Source of the DNA: Desulfohalobiaceae bacterium S24
GTDB lineage: Bacteria > Desulfobacterota > Desulfovibrionia > Desulfovibrionales > Desulfothermaceae
Assembly: GCA_011389765.1 (NCBI GenBank)
Contig: JAABTT010000027.1
Location: 1 to 39,521, forward strand
Length of the DNA: 39,521 nucleotides
Reading direction: 5' to 3'
This document shows positions 16,698-24,134 of the stretch, in pieces (positions within the stretch are counted from its first letter, which is position 1; every line of letters begins with the position of its first letter). The translations under genes were made by a program, and so were the position numbers. The notes under the pieces are model-generated. The model was not told the origin of the DNA and did no database searches. It worked only from the letters and a program-made list of their open reading frames with translations.

Positions 16698-17465
16698 TTA
16701 CAGCATTTTTCCCTCTTTCAAGGTTCGGATGAGTTGGGCAACGCTTTCCTCGACGCTGCCTTCCATCATTGTGGCGCCGGAGCGTTCCGGAACCGGTTCC
16801 AGTTTTCCCAGGTTGGGCCTGGGATCCAAGGCCGGGTCCAGGTCGGCCAGGGCCAGTTCCTTGATTTCTTTTTTCTTGGCCTTCATGATATCCGGAAATT
16901 TTGGATAACGGGGCTCGTTCAGCCCCTTGGTCGTTCCAATCACGCAGGGAGTTTTCATTTCCAGAACTTCCCGATTGCCGGCCCCCAGCTCCCGTTCCGC
17001 CACAGCCGAGCCGTCATTGATCGCCAAAGCGGACACTTCATTGGCCACCGGCAGGTCAAAGAGCCGGGCCAGCCGGTACGGGGTCTGGCTGCCTTCGGTA
17101 TCCACAGCGACTTTGCCGGTGAAGATCAGGTCCGGGGAACCGTCCTGCAGGATGGCGGCGTGCAGGGCCCGGGCAGTGGTTTTACTGTCGCAGAATTTTT
17201 CGTCGGTCTTCACGAGCAGCCCCCGGGTCGCCCCCATGGCCAGTGAACTCCGCAAGGTAGTCACGGCTTCAGACGGTCCCAGGGTTACCAGGACGACTTC
17301 TCCGGAACCATCCTTTTCCACGAGCTGCACAGCCTCCTCCACAGCGTATTCGTCATAGGGATTGGCCACGAATTTCACGGCTCCGGCCTCATAATCAGCC
17401 TGCCCCTTGAGGGTGATATTCGCGGCTGTATCCGGGACATGCTTCAAGCAGACATAGATTTGCAT
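16698..17465 (-). CDS. etfB: Electron transfer flavoprotein beta subunit (copy 2)
   Basis: This is a 255-residue EtfB beginning MQIYVCLKHVPDTAANITL, with ANPYDEYAVEEAVQL and IFTGKVAVDTEGSQTPYRLA in the nucleotide pocket and KFPDIMKAKKKEIKELALADL in the recognition-loop region. It lies 87 bp downstream of the dimethylglycine-dehydrogenase-like gene, whose mammalian homologue donates electrons to ETF. That supports a dedicated electron acceptor for this enzyme. The ATG has AAAGGGAA upstream. Together with the etfA after it, it is one of two complete ETFs in the same operon. Confidence 0.92.
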   Translation of the reverse strand: MQIYVCLKHVPDTAANITLKGQADYEAGAVKFVANPYDEYAVEEAVQLVEKDGSGEVVLVTLGPSEAVTTLRSSLAMGATRGLLVKTDEKFCDSKTTARALHAAILQDGSPDLIFTGKVAVDTEGSQTPYRLARLFDLPVANEVSALAINDGSAVAERELGAGNREVLEMKTPCVIGTTKGLNEPRYPKFPDIMKAKKKEIKELALADLDPALDPRPNLGKLEPVPERSGATMMEGSVEESVAQLIRTLKEGKML

Positions 17466-17528
17466 AAATTTTCCCTTTATGATGTTGTTTGCTCCCCTTT
17501 TGGGATCATTTTTTTACCAGACCCCTGT

Positions 17529-17559
17529 ATCCTGAAAACGGGCTTGCCGTTTTCAGGAT
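17529..17559 (-). terminator. Perfect 13-bp hairpin containing the dimethylglycine dehydrogenase stop codon
   Basis: ATCCTGAAAACGG (17529-17541) and CCGTTTTCAGGAT (17547-17559) enclose five bases. The TGA at 17553-17555 is inside the stem. No T-run follows. Confidence 0.7.
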
Positions 17560-19970
17560 TTCATGCGGCTGTTGTCCGGATCGTACATGGGCATGGACAC
17601 CACTTCGGCTTTGCGGTTCCGGCCGAGGATGTTCACCTCCAGGGCTGTCCCCGGTTCTGCGTATTCGGGCAAAACATAACCCAGGGCGATGCTTTTATCG
17701 ATGCGGTGGCCGTATCCACCGGCCGAGGTCATTCCTAAATAGCGGCCATCTTTATAGAGAGCATTGTAGCCCAGGGCGTCGGCATCAGTGGCCTCAACAA
17801 CGAGGGCCGCCAGTTTCTGTTTGACCCCCTCGTCCTTGACCTTCTTGAGGGCCGCCTTGCCCCGGAAGTCCTTGTTCCATTTCACCGTCCAGGCGATATT
17901 GGTTTCCAAAGGGTTGTGATGCACGGTTTCTTCTGATTTCCAGCCCAGAAAACATTTCTCCAGACGCATGGATTCCATGGCGTACATGCCCACCATCTCC
18001 AGCTGCACCTCCTGCCCGGCATCCATCAGATTCAAATACAGGGGGATCTGCTGCTCGATGGGGTGAAAGATTTCATAGCCCAGCTCTCCGACATAGTTAA
18101 TCCGGTTGACCAGGCATTTGATGCGGCCCACATACATTTCCTTGCTCGCGGCGTAGGGCAGGCTCTCGTTGGAGACGTCCCCGTAGCAGACTTTTTCCAA
18201 CAGTTCGCGGCTTTTGGGTCCGACGATGACAAAACAGCCCATGCTGTAGGTCAGATCCTGCATCTGCACGGAGCCGTCCCCGGGAAGTTCGTTCAGAAAC
18301 AGATGATGATCATGGCGTTTTCCGACACTGGCCGTGACCAGAAAATAGTCGGACTCGCCGGTTTTGGTGACGGTCATGTCCGTTTTGAAGCGTCCCTGCT
18401 CGTCCAGGATCGGGGTCAGGGCGATTTTGCCGATTTTTGCAGGGATTTTCTGACAGGTCAGGCCGTTGAGCCAGGCCTCGCTCCCGGGGCCGGTGATTTT
18501 CGTCTTGGCAAAACGGGTCAAATCCAGAAGACCCACATGGTCCCGGACATGCAGGCATTCCCTTTTGACATGTTCAAAGGCGTTGGAGCGCCTCCAGGTA
18601 GGCGTCTCCAGCGGTTCTTCTCCTTTGGGGGCGAACCAGTTCGGGCATTCCCAGCCCAGATAGTCGCCGAAGGAGGCATTGGCCTGCTTCTGATATTCAT
18701 AAATCGGGCTTGTTCGACTGGGCCTGGCGGCTTCCCGCCACTCGTTGGGATAGATCTTGTCGTAGAGTTTGGAATAGGTTTCCGGTATCTTTTCATGATC
18801 ATAGGCCCAGTTGGCATAGGAGCCGAATCGCCTGGAATCCACGGTCCACAGATCGAGTTCAGGTTCGCCGTTGATGATCCAGCCGGCGATGTATTCCCCG
18901 ATGCCCCCGGCCTGGGTGACTCCGAAACTGTAGCCGCAGGCCAGGAAATAGTTTTTCAAGGGATAGGCCGGGCCGACCAGGGGATTGGCATCCGGGGTGT
19001 AGGTGATGGGACCGGCCGTGACGTGCTTGAAGCCAGTTTCGCCGATAATGGGGAAGCGATAAATGCCATGCTCGATGTTTTCCGAAATATTGTCAATATC
19101 CGGCTCGAGTTCCGTCTGGGCGTAGCTCCAGGGAACTCCGTCCTTGTACCATTGTTTGGCGTTATGTTCATACATGCCCAGGATGAGACTGTCCATTTCC
19201 TGCCGGATATAGATGGAGCGGTCTCCGTCGCGAACCAGGGGAAGGTAGGTCTCCCGGTCCTGGACCGCCCCGATGCTTTCGAACAGGATATGGGTGTGCT
19301 CGATAGGGATGGAGGGGATTTCGATACCGGCCATGGCCGCGACTTCAGGGGCCCAGAGTCCGCCGGCGTTCACGATGTATTCACAGCTGATGTCCCCTTT
19401 TTCCGTGTGCACCACCCATTCTTCATTCTTTTTCCGGGAGAGGCCGGTGACCAGGGTATGGGTGTTGATTTCCACGCCCATTTTTTTGGCGCCCCCGGCA
19501 AAAGCCTGGGTGATGCCGTTGGGGTCGACGTCTCCGTCATCCGGCCAGTAGAGGCCGCCGATGAGACCTTCCACATTCATGAGCGGATGAAGCCTGGCCA
19601 TTTCCTCCGGGGAGCAGTATTCCACATCGATTCCCAGGCACTTGTGCATGGAGTAGGTGTAGCCCAGTTCATCCATGCGATCTTTGCAGTCTGCGGTCCG
19701 AATCGATCCCGTGGTGTGCCAGCCGGGTGAATAGCCGGTTTCTGTTTCCAGGTTCTTGTAGATTTCGACGCTTCGTTTGTTGATGGCTGAACCATAGTAG
19801 TTGCCGTGGTGATAAGAGCAATTTCCGGCCGCCATCCAGGTCGATCCGGATGTCAGTTCGTGTTTTTCCAGTAAAGCCACATCAGGCCAGCCATGCTTTG
19901 CTAAATGGTACGCCACGCTGGCCCCGATGCACCCTCCGCCAATAACGACGACTCTGGCGTGTGTTTTCAT
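17553..19970 (-). CDS. Dimethylglycine/sarcosine dehydrogenase-like flavoprotein (DAO + GcvT)
   Basis: This 805-residue protein matches the dimethylglycine/sarcosine dehydrogenase layout. The DAO domain starts with VVVIGGGCIGASVAYHLAK; the FAD-loop region GPITYTPDANPLVGPAYPLK lies near residue 330. A linker domain follows, then a C-terminal GcvT domain (about 450-800) with YVGELGYEIFHP and MESMRLEKCFLGW. Family knowledge predicts oxidative N-demethylation with transfer of the C1 unit to tetrahydrofolate and of electrons to ETF. The flavinylated histidine of mammalian enzymes (STWHAAG) is replaced here by Met46 (STWMAAG), so FAD is probably non-covalent. It follows gntR by 33 bp, and GGGAGG precedes the ATG. 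Confidence 0.9.
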   Translation of the reverse strand: MKTHARVVVIGGGCIGASVAYHLAKHGWPDVALLEKHELTSGSTWMAAGNCSYHHGNYYGSAINKRSVEIYKNLETETGYSPGWHTTGSIRTADCKDRMDELGYTYSMHKCLGIDVEYCSPEEMARLHPLMNVEGLIGGLYWPDDGDVDPNGITQAFAGGAKKMGVEINTHTLVTGLSRKKNEEWVVHTEKGDISCEYIVNAGGLWAPEVAAMAGIEIPSIPIEHTHILFESIGAVQDRETYLPLVRDGDRSIYIRQEMDSLILGMYEHNAKQWYKDGVPWSYAQTELEPDIDNISENIEHGIYRFPIIGETGFKHVTAGPITYTPDANPLVGPAYPLKNYFLACGYSFGVTQAGGIGEYIAGWIINGEPELDLWTVDSRRFGSYANWAYDHEKIPETYSKLYDKIYPNEWREAARPSRTSPIYEYQKQANASFGDYLGWECPNWFAPKGEEPLETPTWRRSNAFEHVKRECLHVRDHVGLLDLTRFAKTKITGPGSEAWLNGLTCQKIPAKIGKIALTPILDEQGRFKTDMTVTKTGESDYFLVTASVGKRHDHHLFLNELPGDGSVQMQDLTYSMGCFVIVGPKSRELLEKVCYGDVSNESLPYAASKEMYVGRIKCLVNRINYVGELGYEIFHPIEQQIPLYLNLMDAGQEVQLEMVGMYAMESMRLEKCFLGWKSEETVHHNPLETNIAWTVKWNKDFRGKAALKKVKDEGVKQKLAALVVEATDADALGYNALYKDGRYLGMTSAGGYGHRIDKSIALGYVLPEYAEPGTALEVNILGRNRKAEVVSMPMYDPDNSRMKS

Positions 19971-20003
19971 GCTGATCCTTTGCCTCCCTGTTTGCTGGTG
20001 CGT

Positions 20004-20624
20004 TTATAAAAACTGGCTTCGTATCTGCTCCACAAAACCCTTGGTATGTTTCTCAAGGATACGGGCACTGGCCTCGCCGTCTCGATTTTCAAGGGCTGTG
20101 ATCAGTTCTTCCAGTTCCGCAGTCAAGGATTGGTAATAGGCATTGTTGTTGTGCGAGAAAGTTTGGATGCGAATGGATTGGTCCCGGAGTATGCCCAGAA
20201 ATTTGACCAAGGTCTCGTTTTTGGTGGCTTTATTGACGAGTTCGTGAATTTCTGAATCCAGCTGCATCAGCCTGTTGGTATCGCTCGACTGCTTCATGGC
20301 CTCAACCTTGGACCGGATTTCAGCGAGTTCATCCCCGGTGGCCCTGGCCGCGGCCAGCTGGCCCACCAGCTGAACCAAAAAAGAGCGGATTTCAAAAACC
20401 TCTTTGAGTTGCTGGAAGCTGACCTCAGAGACGATGGTGCCAAGATTCGGGAAAATTCGAACCAAACCGTCGGATTCAAGACGGATAAAGGCTTCCCGGA
20501 TCGGGGTCCGGCTGACTCCGAATTCTTCGAGCAGGTCTTTTTCCCGCAGAGTCTGCCCGGGCTGATATTCCAAGAAAACGATTCGTTTTTTGAGTTCTTG
20601 ATAAATATTCAAGGGTTCACTCAT
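20004..20624 (-). CDS. GntR-family transcriptional regulator, FCD (FadR) type
   Basis: This 206-residue regulator has an N-terminal winged helix-turn-helix (about residues 8-70, with GQTLREKDLLEEFGVSRTPI and REAFIRLESDGLV) and a C-terminal all-helical FCD ligand domain. The FCD metal-binding pattern appears as LDSEIHELV and later EKHTKGF, though one histidine position is uncertain. It is the first gene of the demethylation operon and divergent from the mttB-like pair, so it most likely controls both in response to a methylated amine or a breakdown product. No Shine-Dalgarno is evident before its ATG. Expression is likely driven by the promoter at 20678-20706. Confidence 0.9.
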   Translation of the reverse strand: MSEPLNIYQELKKRIVFLEYQPGQTLREKDLLEEFGVSRTPIREAFIRLESDGLVRIFPNLGTIVSEVSFQQLKEVFEIRSFLVQLVGQLAAARATGDELAEIRSKVEAMKQSSDTNRLMQLDSEIHELVNKATKNETLVKFLGILRDQSIRIQTFSHNNNAYYQSLTAELEELITALENRDGEASARILEKHTKGFVEQIRSQFL

Positions 20625-20677
20625 TACATAACCAATATATTGCTATTTAAAGAAAAGTATTTTTCCGTTTGACAAAA

Positions 20678-20706
20678 GATATAATTTGGATAATTTTTGA
20701 TGTCAA
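20678..20706 (-). promoter_or_regulatory. Candidate sigma-70 promoter of the gntR-demethylase operon
   Basis: On the minus strand a consensus TTGACA (20701-20706) and TATATC (20678-20683) are 17 bases apart, about 55 bases before the gntR ATG. A second TTGACA on the plus strand at 20669-20674 makes the site symmetrical. Confidence 0.5.
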
Positions 20707-20758
20707 GAAAAATATTTTTTTCATACAAAAAAAATATGTTTGATATTTTAAGATAATG

Positions 20759-20805
20759 ACTGCAAATTTCGCTTTTAAGCTCAGAAAATTGTAAAAATTT
20801 GCAGT
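20759..20805. repeat. Perfect 11-bp inverted repeat
   Basis: ACTGCAAATTT (20759-20769) pairs with AAATTTGCAGT (20795-20805). The arm is close to the core of the elements at 13986-14111 and 16461-16561. Confidence 0.6.
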
Positions 20806-20862
20806 TGACGAAAGAGAGGGGGGGAAGTAAGGTGCAGCAAATTTTGAGGGTGCTTTAACTTG

Positions 20863-20889
20863 TTGAATTTTAAATATTTTAAGATTCAA
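20863..20889. promoter_or_regulatory. 27-bp near-palindrome, candidate operator
   Basis: TTGAATTTTAAA and TTTAAGATTCAA flank a 3-base centre, and 11 of 12 positions are symmetric. It is about 70 bases upstream of the mttB-like start. Symmetry and position suit a dimeric GntR protein; this is inference. Confidence 0.45.
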
Positions 20890-20947
20890 TATCTCGATGT
20901 TCATAGTTTGACTTTATTTCGGGAGTGTAAGTTTTAGGGCAAGAAGC

Positions 20948-20971
20948 GGGGAGGTCTATGGGGAGGTCTAT
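20948..20971 (+). repeat. Tandem duplication of ribosome site and start codon
   Basis: GGGGAGGTCTAT occurs twice in direct succession (20948-20959, 20960-20971), each followed by the G that completes an ATG. Both ATGs are in frame, giving N-termini differing by four residues. Confidence 0.85.
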
Positions 20972-22415
20972 GGATAGCAGGCAATCAGTGCTGACAACGC
21001 CGAATTTCAATATATTGGCCGAAGATCAGATCGAACAGATCTATTTTGCAGCCTTGGATGTTGTCGAGAACACCGGGGCCAGGTTTCTCCACCAGGAGGC
21101 CCGCGACCTTTTCGGCGGGAGCGATGCCCTGGTGACCAGGGATAACGTGGTGCGTGTTCCGGCCTATCTCGTGGAAAAGGCCTTGCGCAACCACCCCTGC
21201 AAGATCACCTTTAAGGGTTGGAATAAGAAAAAATGGGTCAATCTGGAAAAAGACGAGGTGGCCTTTGGGGCCGATGTAGGTCCGGTCCTGGCCTCCGACG
21301 TTTCCGAGGATGAAGATGCCTGTTTTCCACTGGAAAAGGCCTTACAAACGGCAAAGCTGGTGGACGCCCTTCCCAATTTTGATTTTCTCGTCTCGACCAC
21401 CAGGGTGGACAGCCGGGTCCCGGGCCATATCTCAGACCAAAAACGATTCCTCACCCTGCTCCAGGGCTGTTCCAAACCCTTGCTCTTTTCAGACTTTGGC
21501 CGACATACCCTGAAGGATTTATGGCGTATGGGAGTCCGGATTCGCGGCAAGGAAAAAGAATTTCGACTGCATCCTTTTTTTGCGGTCTATATGGAGTCCT
21601 GTGCCAGCCTCTATTTTGATTGGGCTTTTGCTGAGAAGCTCTTGTTTTGCACGGAAAAAGGGATTCCTTTTGTCTATCATCCCGTGCTCAAAGCCGGCGT
21701 GAACGCCCCGATGTCTCTGGCCGGCATGCTGGTCCAGGCTCTGGCCCAGACCATGCTCGTCTCTGTGCTCAGTTATCTCAAAAAGCCCGGAAGTCCGTTG
21801 ATCATGGGCGGAGAGCTCACAGTTTCCTGCCGGGAAAAAACCGTTCCATCTTTGGGTGCCCCAGAACATGTTCTGGCGGCAAGCGCCAAGGCGGATCTGG
21901 CCAAGTGGGTCGGTCTTCCGATGCTCAACACCGGCGGGTGTACCGATTCAAAGATGCTGGACGGCCAGGCGGCCGTGGAGATGTGTACCTCGCTTTTTTA
22001 TCAGTTTCTGGCCGGGACGAATCTCATCCAGGGCTTGGGCCGCCGCAGCAGCAGGCCGAATCTCCCCTTGGAGAGCATTACCATGTGCGATGAAATCATC
22101 GGCATGATCATGAAGCTTGGAGGGGGGATCAGCACCCGGGATGAGTACATGGCCCTGGAAATTATCGACGCGGTCGGTCCAGGCGGGGAATTTCTGACCC
22201 AGGACCACACCCTGGAGCATTGGCGGGACTGGTTCAGGCCCAGGTTCATAGATCGCTTGCCCTACGGCACCTGGGAAAAAAGGGGCAAAATCTCCATGCA
22301 TGATAAATTGAAGCATGAAACAAGGCTGATCATTGAGCAGCATACGCCGGATCCGCTTGATGACAGTCTACTGTCCGATTTAGAGGCTTTGATCACTCAA
22401 AGTGAAAACGGCTGA
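20958..22415 (+). CDS. MttB-family (non-pyrrolysine) quaternary amine methyltransferase 1
   Basis: This 485-residue protein belongs to the trimethylamine methyltransferase MttB superfamily, a TIM barrel that moves a methyl group from a quaternary amine to a corrinoid protein. Visible family features are ALDVVENTGARFLHQEA near the start, LPNFDFLVSTT, PLLFSDFG and NTGGCTDSKMLDGQAAVEM. The frame runs without an in-frame amber codon, so it is of the pyrrolysine-free class, whose characterised members (such as MtgB) demethylate glycine betaine and related compounds. Neighbouring dimethylglycine and sarcosine enzymes make glycine betaine the best guess. A 12-bp duplication gives two ribosome-site/ATG pairs, so the start is 20958 or 20970. 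Confidence 0.88.
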   Translation: MGRSMDSRQSVLTTPNFNILAEDQIEQIYFAALDVVENTGARFLHQEARDLFGGSDALVTRDNVVRVPAYLVEKALRNHPCKITFKGWNKKKWVNLEKDEVAFGADVGPVLASDVSEDEDACFPLEKALQTAKLVDALPNFDFLVSTTRVDSRVPGHISDQKRFLTLLQGCSKPLLFSDFGRHTLKDLWRMGVRIRGKEKEFRLHPFFAVYMESCASLYFDWAFAEKLLFCTEKGIPFVYHPVLKAGVNAPMSLAGMLVQALAQTMLVSVLSYLKKPGSPLIMGGELTVSCREKTVPSLGAPEHVLAASAKADLAKWVGLPMLNTGGCTDSKMLDGQAAVEMCTSLFYQFLAGTNLIQGLGRRSSRPNLPLESITMCDEIIGMIMKLGGGISTRDEYMALEIIDAVGPGGEFLTQDHTLEHWRDWFRPRFIDRLPYGTWEKRGKISMHDKLKHETRLIIEQHTPDPLDDSLLSDLEALITQSENG

Positions 22416-22501
22416 TCCGCAAAGAGATGTTGAAATTTGCATGATCCAAAAAACGGACGTCATGCCGATATTACGAAATTGAATCTTAATAAAAAAAGAC
22501 T

Positions 22502-23977
22502 ATGAGCACCCGAACTAATCTGATAGAAGATCAAGCGGCCCGGTTTTCGGTTTTATCCGCCGGACAAAAACGAAAAATATACAGTGAGGTCCTGGAGGTT
22601 CTGCAATATACCGGGGCCCGGATTCATCACGACCTGGTTCTGGAAAAATTGGCGGAAAAAGGATGCGCTGTTGAGGGGAATCGGGTCTACATCCCTTCAC
22701 AGCTCGTCTCTCAGGCCCTGCTCAGCGTCCCTCCGGTGACCACCATTCACAGCTGGGATGGAAGCGGGCGGCTCAGGATTGAACTCGGCCGGACCTATTT
22801 CGGGCCGGGCCCGACCTGCCCCAATTTCGAAGACCCCTTGAGCGGGGAGCGCCGGCCCTATCGGCTGGATGATGTCTCCACTGTGGCCAGGGTGTGCGAC
22901 GCCCTTCCCAATGTTGAATTCATCATGTCCCTGGGCTGGATATCCGACGTCTCCGATGGACTGCAGGAGGTCTATGAATTCGCCGAACTCATCCAAAACA
23001 GCAGCAAGCCGGTGATTGCCTGGGGATTTACCAAAGAAAAGTGTGAAATCATTCATAAAATTGCGATGGCCATGGCCGGAGGGGAGCAGGCCTTCAGACA
23101 TCGGCCGAATTACATCTTTTACAGCGAACCCATTTCACCCCTGGTCTGTGATTATGATGCCGCGGAAAAGTTGATCTACTGCGCCCAAAACGGAATCCCG
23201 CATATTTTTTCACCGGCCAACAGCGCCGGGGCCACAACGCCGGCCACCGGGGCCGGGCAGCTGGTGGTCACCCTGGCGGATACCCTGATCGGCCTCATCA
23301 TCACCCAGATGTCCCATCCCGGTGCCTGCCTGATCATCGGAGGGACTCAGTCCATCATGGATATGCGCTCCATGGTTTTTGCCTACGGCGCTCCGGAATT
23401 GAGCCTCCTGGGAGCGGGCATTACCGAACTGGCTGAATATTTGGGCCTACCCGCCTTTTCCGCCGGCGGGTGCTCGGATTCCAAACTCGTGGATATTCAG
23501 AGTGCCCTCGAGGCCTGTTTTTCCATTCATGCCGCCACGCTCAGCGGGGCCAATCTGGTGCACGATGTGGGCTTTCTCGAGTCCGGAATGACCGGGTCGC
23601 TGCCCCAACTCGTTCTGGCGGATGAATTGATCTCCATGAGCCGAAGGATTTCCCGGGGAGTGCTGGTCAACAAACAGACCCTGGCTGTTCAGGAAGTTAA
23701 TAAAATCGCGCATCATGACGGCAGTTTTTCCGAATTGGACCACACAGAGGAGCTCAGGAATTTTAGCTGGTCTCCCGGTCTTATGGATCGATTTAATGAT
23801 GAGGAATGGAAGGCTGCAGGCGCCAAATCTCTGCAGGAGAGGATGTGTGAGAAAACCCGACAGATTCTCCGAGAGCATTCCGGCGCCAGGGAACGGGTTC
23901 CGGAGAAAACCAGGCAGGCGATCAAACAGATCCTGGCTGAGGCTGAAGAGGCGGTGAGCGAGAAATCCGCATTCTGA
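22502..23977 (+). CDS. MttB-family (non-pyrrolysine) quaternary amine methyltransferase 2
   Basis: This 491-residue second MttB-superfamily protein is 86 bp downstream of the first and clearly paralogous but distant. Shared landmarks include VLQYTGARIHHDLVLEKL, LPNVEFIMSLGW, SKPVIAWGFT and FSAGGCSDSKLVDIQSALEA. There is no in-frame amber codon. Such pairs may have different substrates or form a heteromer. No corrinoid protein or corrinoid:THF methyltransferase lies in the window, so the methyl acceptor must be encoded elsewhere. The ribosome site is weak (an A-rich leader). The C-terminal tail is charged and helical. The TGA stop lies in a terminator-like palindrome. Confidence 0.87.
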   Translation: MSTRTNLIEDQAARFSVLSAGQKRKIYSEVLEVLQYTGARIHHDLVLEKLAEKGCAVEGNRVYIPSQLVSQALLSVPPVTTIHSWDGSGRLRIELGRTYFGPGPTCPNFEDPLSGERRPYRLDDVSTVARVCDALPNVEFIMSLGWISDVSDGLQEVYEFAELIQNSSKPVIAWGFTKEKCEIIHKIAMAMAGGEQAFRHRPNYIFYSEPISPLVCDYDAAEKLIYCAQNGIPHIFSPANSAGATTPATGAGQLVVTLADTLIGLIITQMSHPGACLIIGGTQSIMDMRSMVFAYGAPELSLLGAGITELAEYLGLPAFSAGGCSDSKLVDIQSALEACFSIHAATLSGANLVHDVGFLESGMTGSLPQLVLADELISMSRRISRGVLVNKQTLAVQEVNKIAHHDGSFSELDHTEELRNFSWSPGLMDRFNDEEWKAAGAKSLQERMCEKTRQILREHSGARERVPEKTRQAIKQILAEAEEAVSEKSAF

Positions 23978-23999
23978 AATCAGTCCAGACTGATTTCAG
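23974..23999 (+). terminator. Perfect palindrome containing the second mttB-like stop codon
   Basis: CTGAAATCAGTC (23974-23985) and GACTGATTTCAG (23988-23999) form a 12-bp stem with a two-base centre, followed within eight bases by TTCTTTTTC. The stop codon TGA is at 23975-23977. Confidence 0.65.
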
Positions 24000-24018
24000 A
24001 ATAGATTCTTTTTCAAAG

Positions 24019-24059
24019 GAAGCCCTGAGGGCAGGTCTGATGCCTGCCCTCAGGGCTTC
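24019..24059. terminator. Strong rho-independent-like terminator between convergent operons
   Basis: A perfect 17-bp GC-rich stem (GAAGCCCTGAGGGCAGG with its complement) has a 7-base loop, and TTT follows on the plus strand. It lies between the convergent ends of the mttB-like pair and the thiolase and could serve both. Confidence 0.75.
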
Positions 24060-24134
24060 TTTCGTGACAATTCGCGTTTCCGGTTTTCCCCTTCCGCCTT
24101 CCGCCTTCCGAGTTCCCCGTTTCCTCCCTGTCCC

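Larger units (their letters stand above)
20625..20957. promoter_or_regulatory. Divergent control region between gntR and the mttB-like genes
   Basis: This AT-rich 333-bp spacer holds a strong minus-strand promoter, a perfect hairpin at 20759-20805, a 27-bp near-palindrome at 20863-20889 and a plus-strand TTGACT at 20908 with only a weak -10. No open frame looks real. It is the likely site of regulation for both divergent operons. Confidence 0.65.

Noticed and set aside
18063-19730. 555-residue plus-strand open frame opposite the dimethylglycine dehydrogenase
   Set aside because: It is antisense to a gene with full-length family similarity; no recognisable protein and no ribosome site.
20958-23977. 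Pyrrolysine-type MttB genes
   Set aside because: Both frames run to normal length without an internal TAG read-through, so no pyrrolysine is needed.
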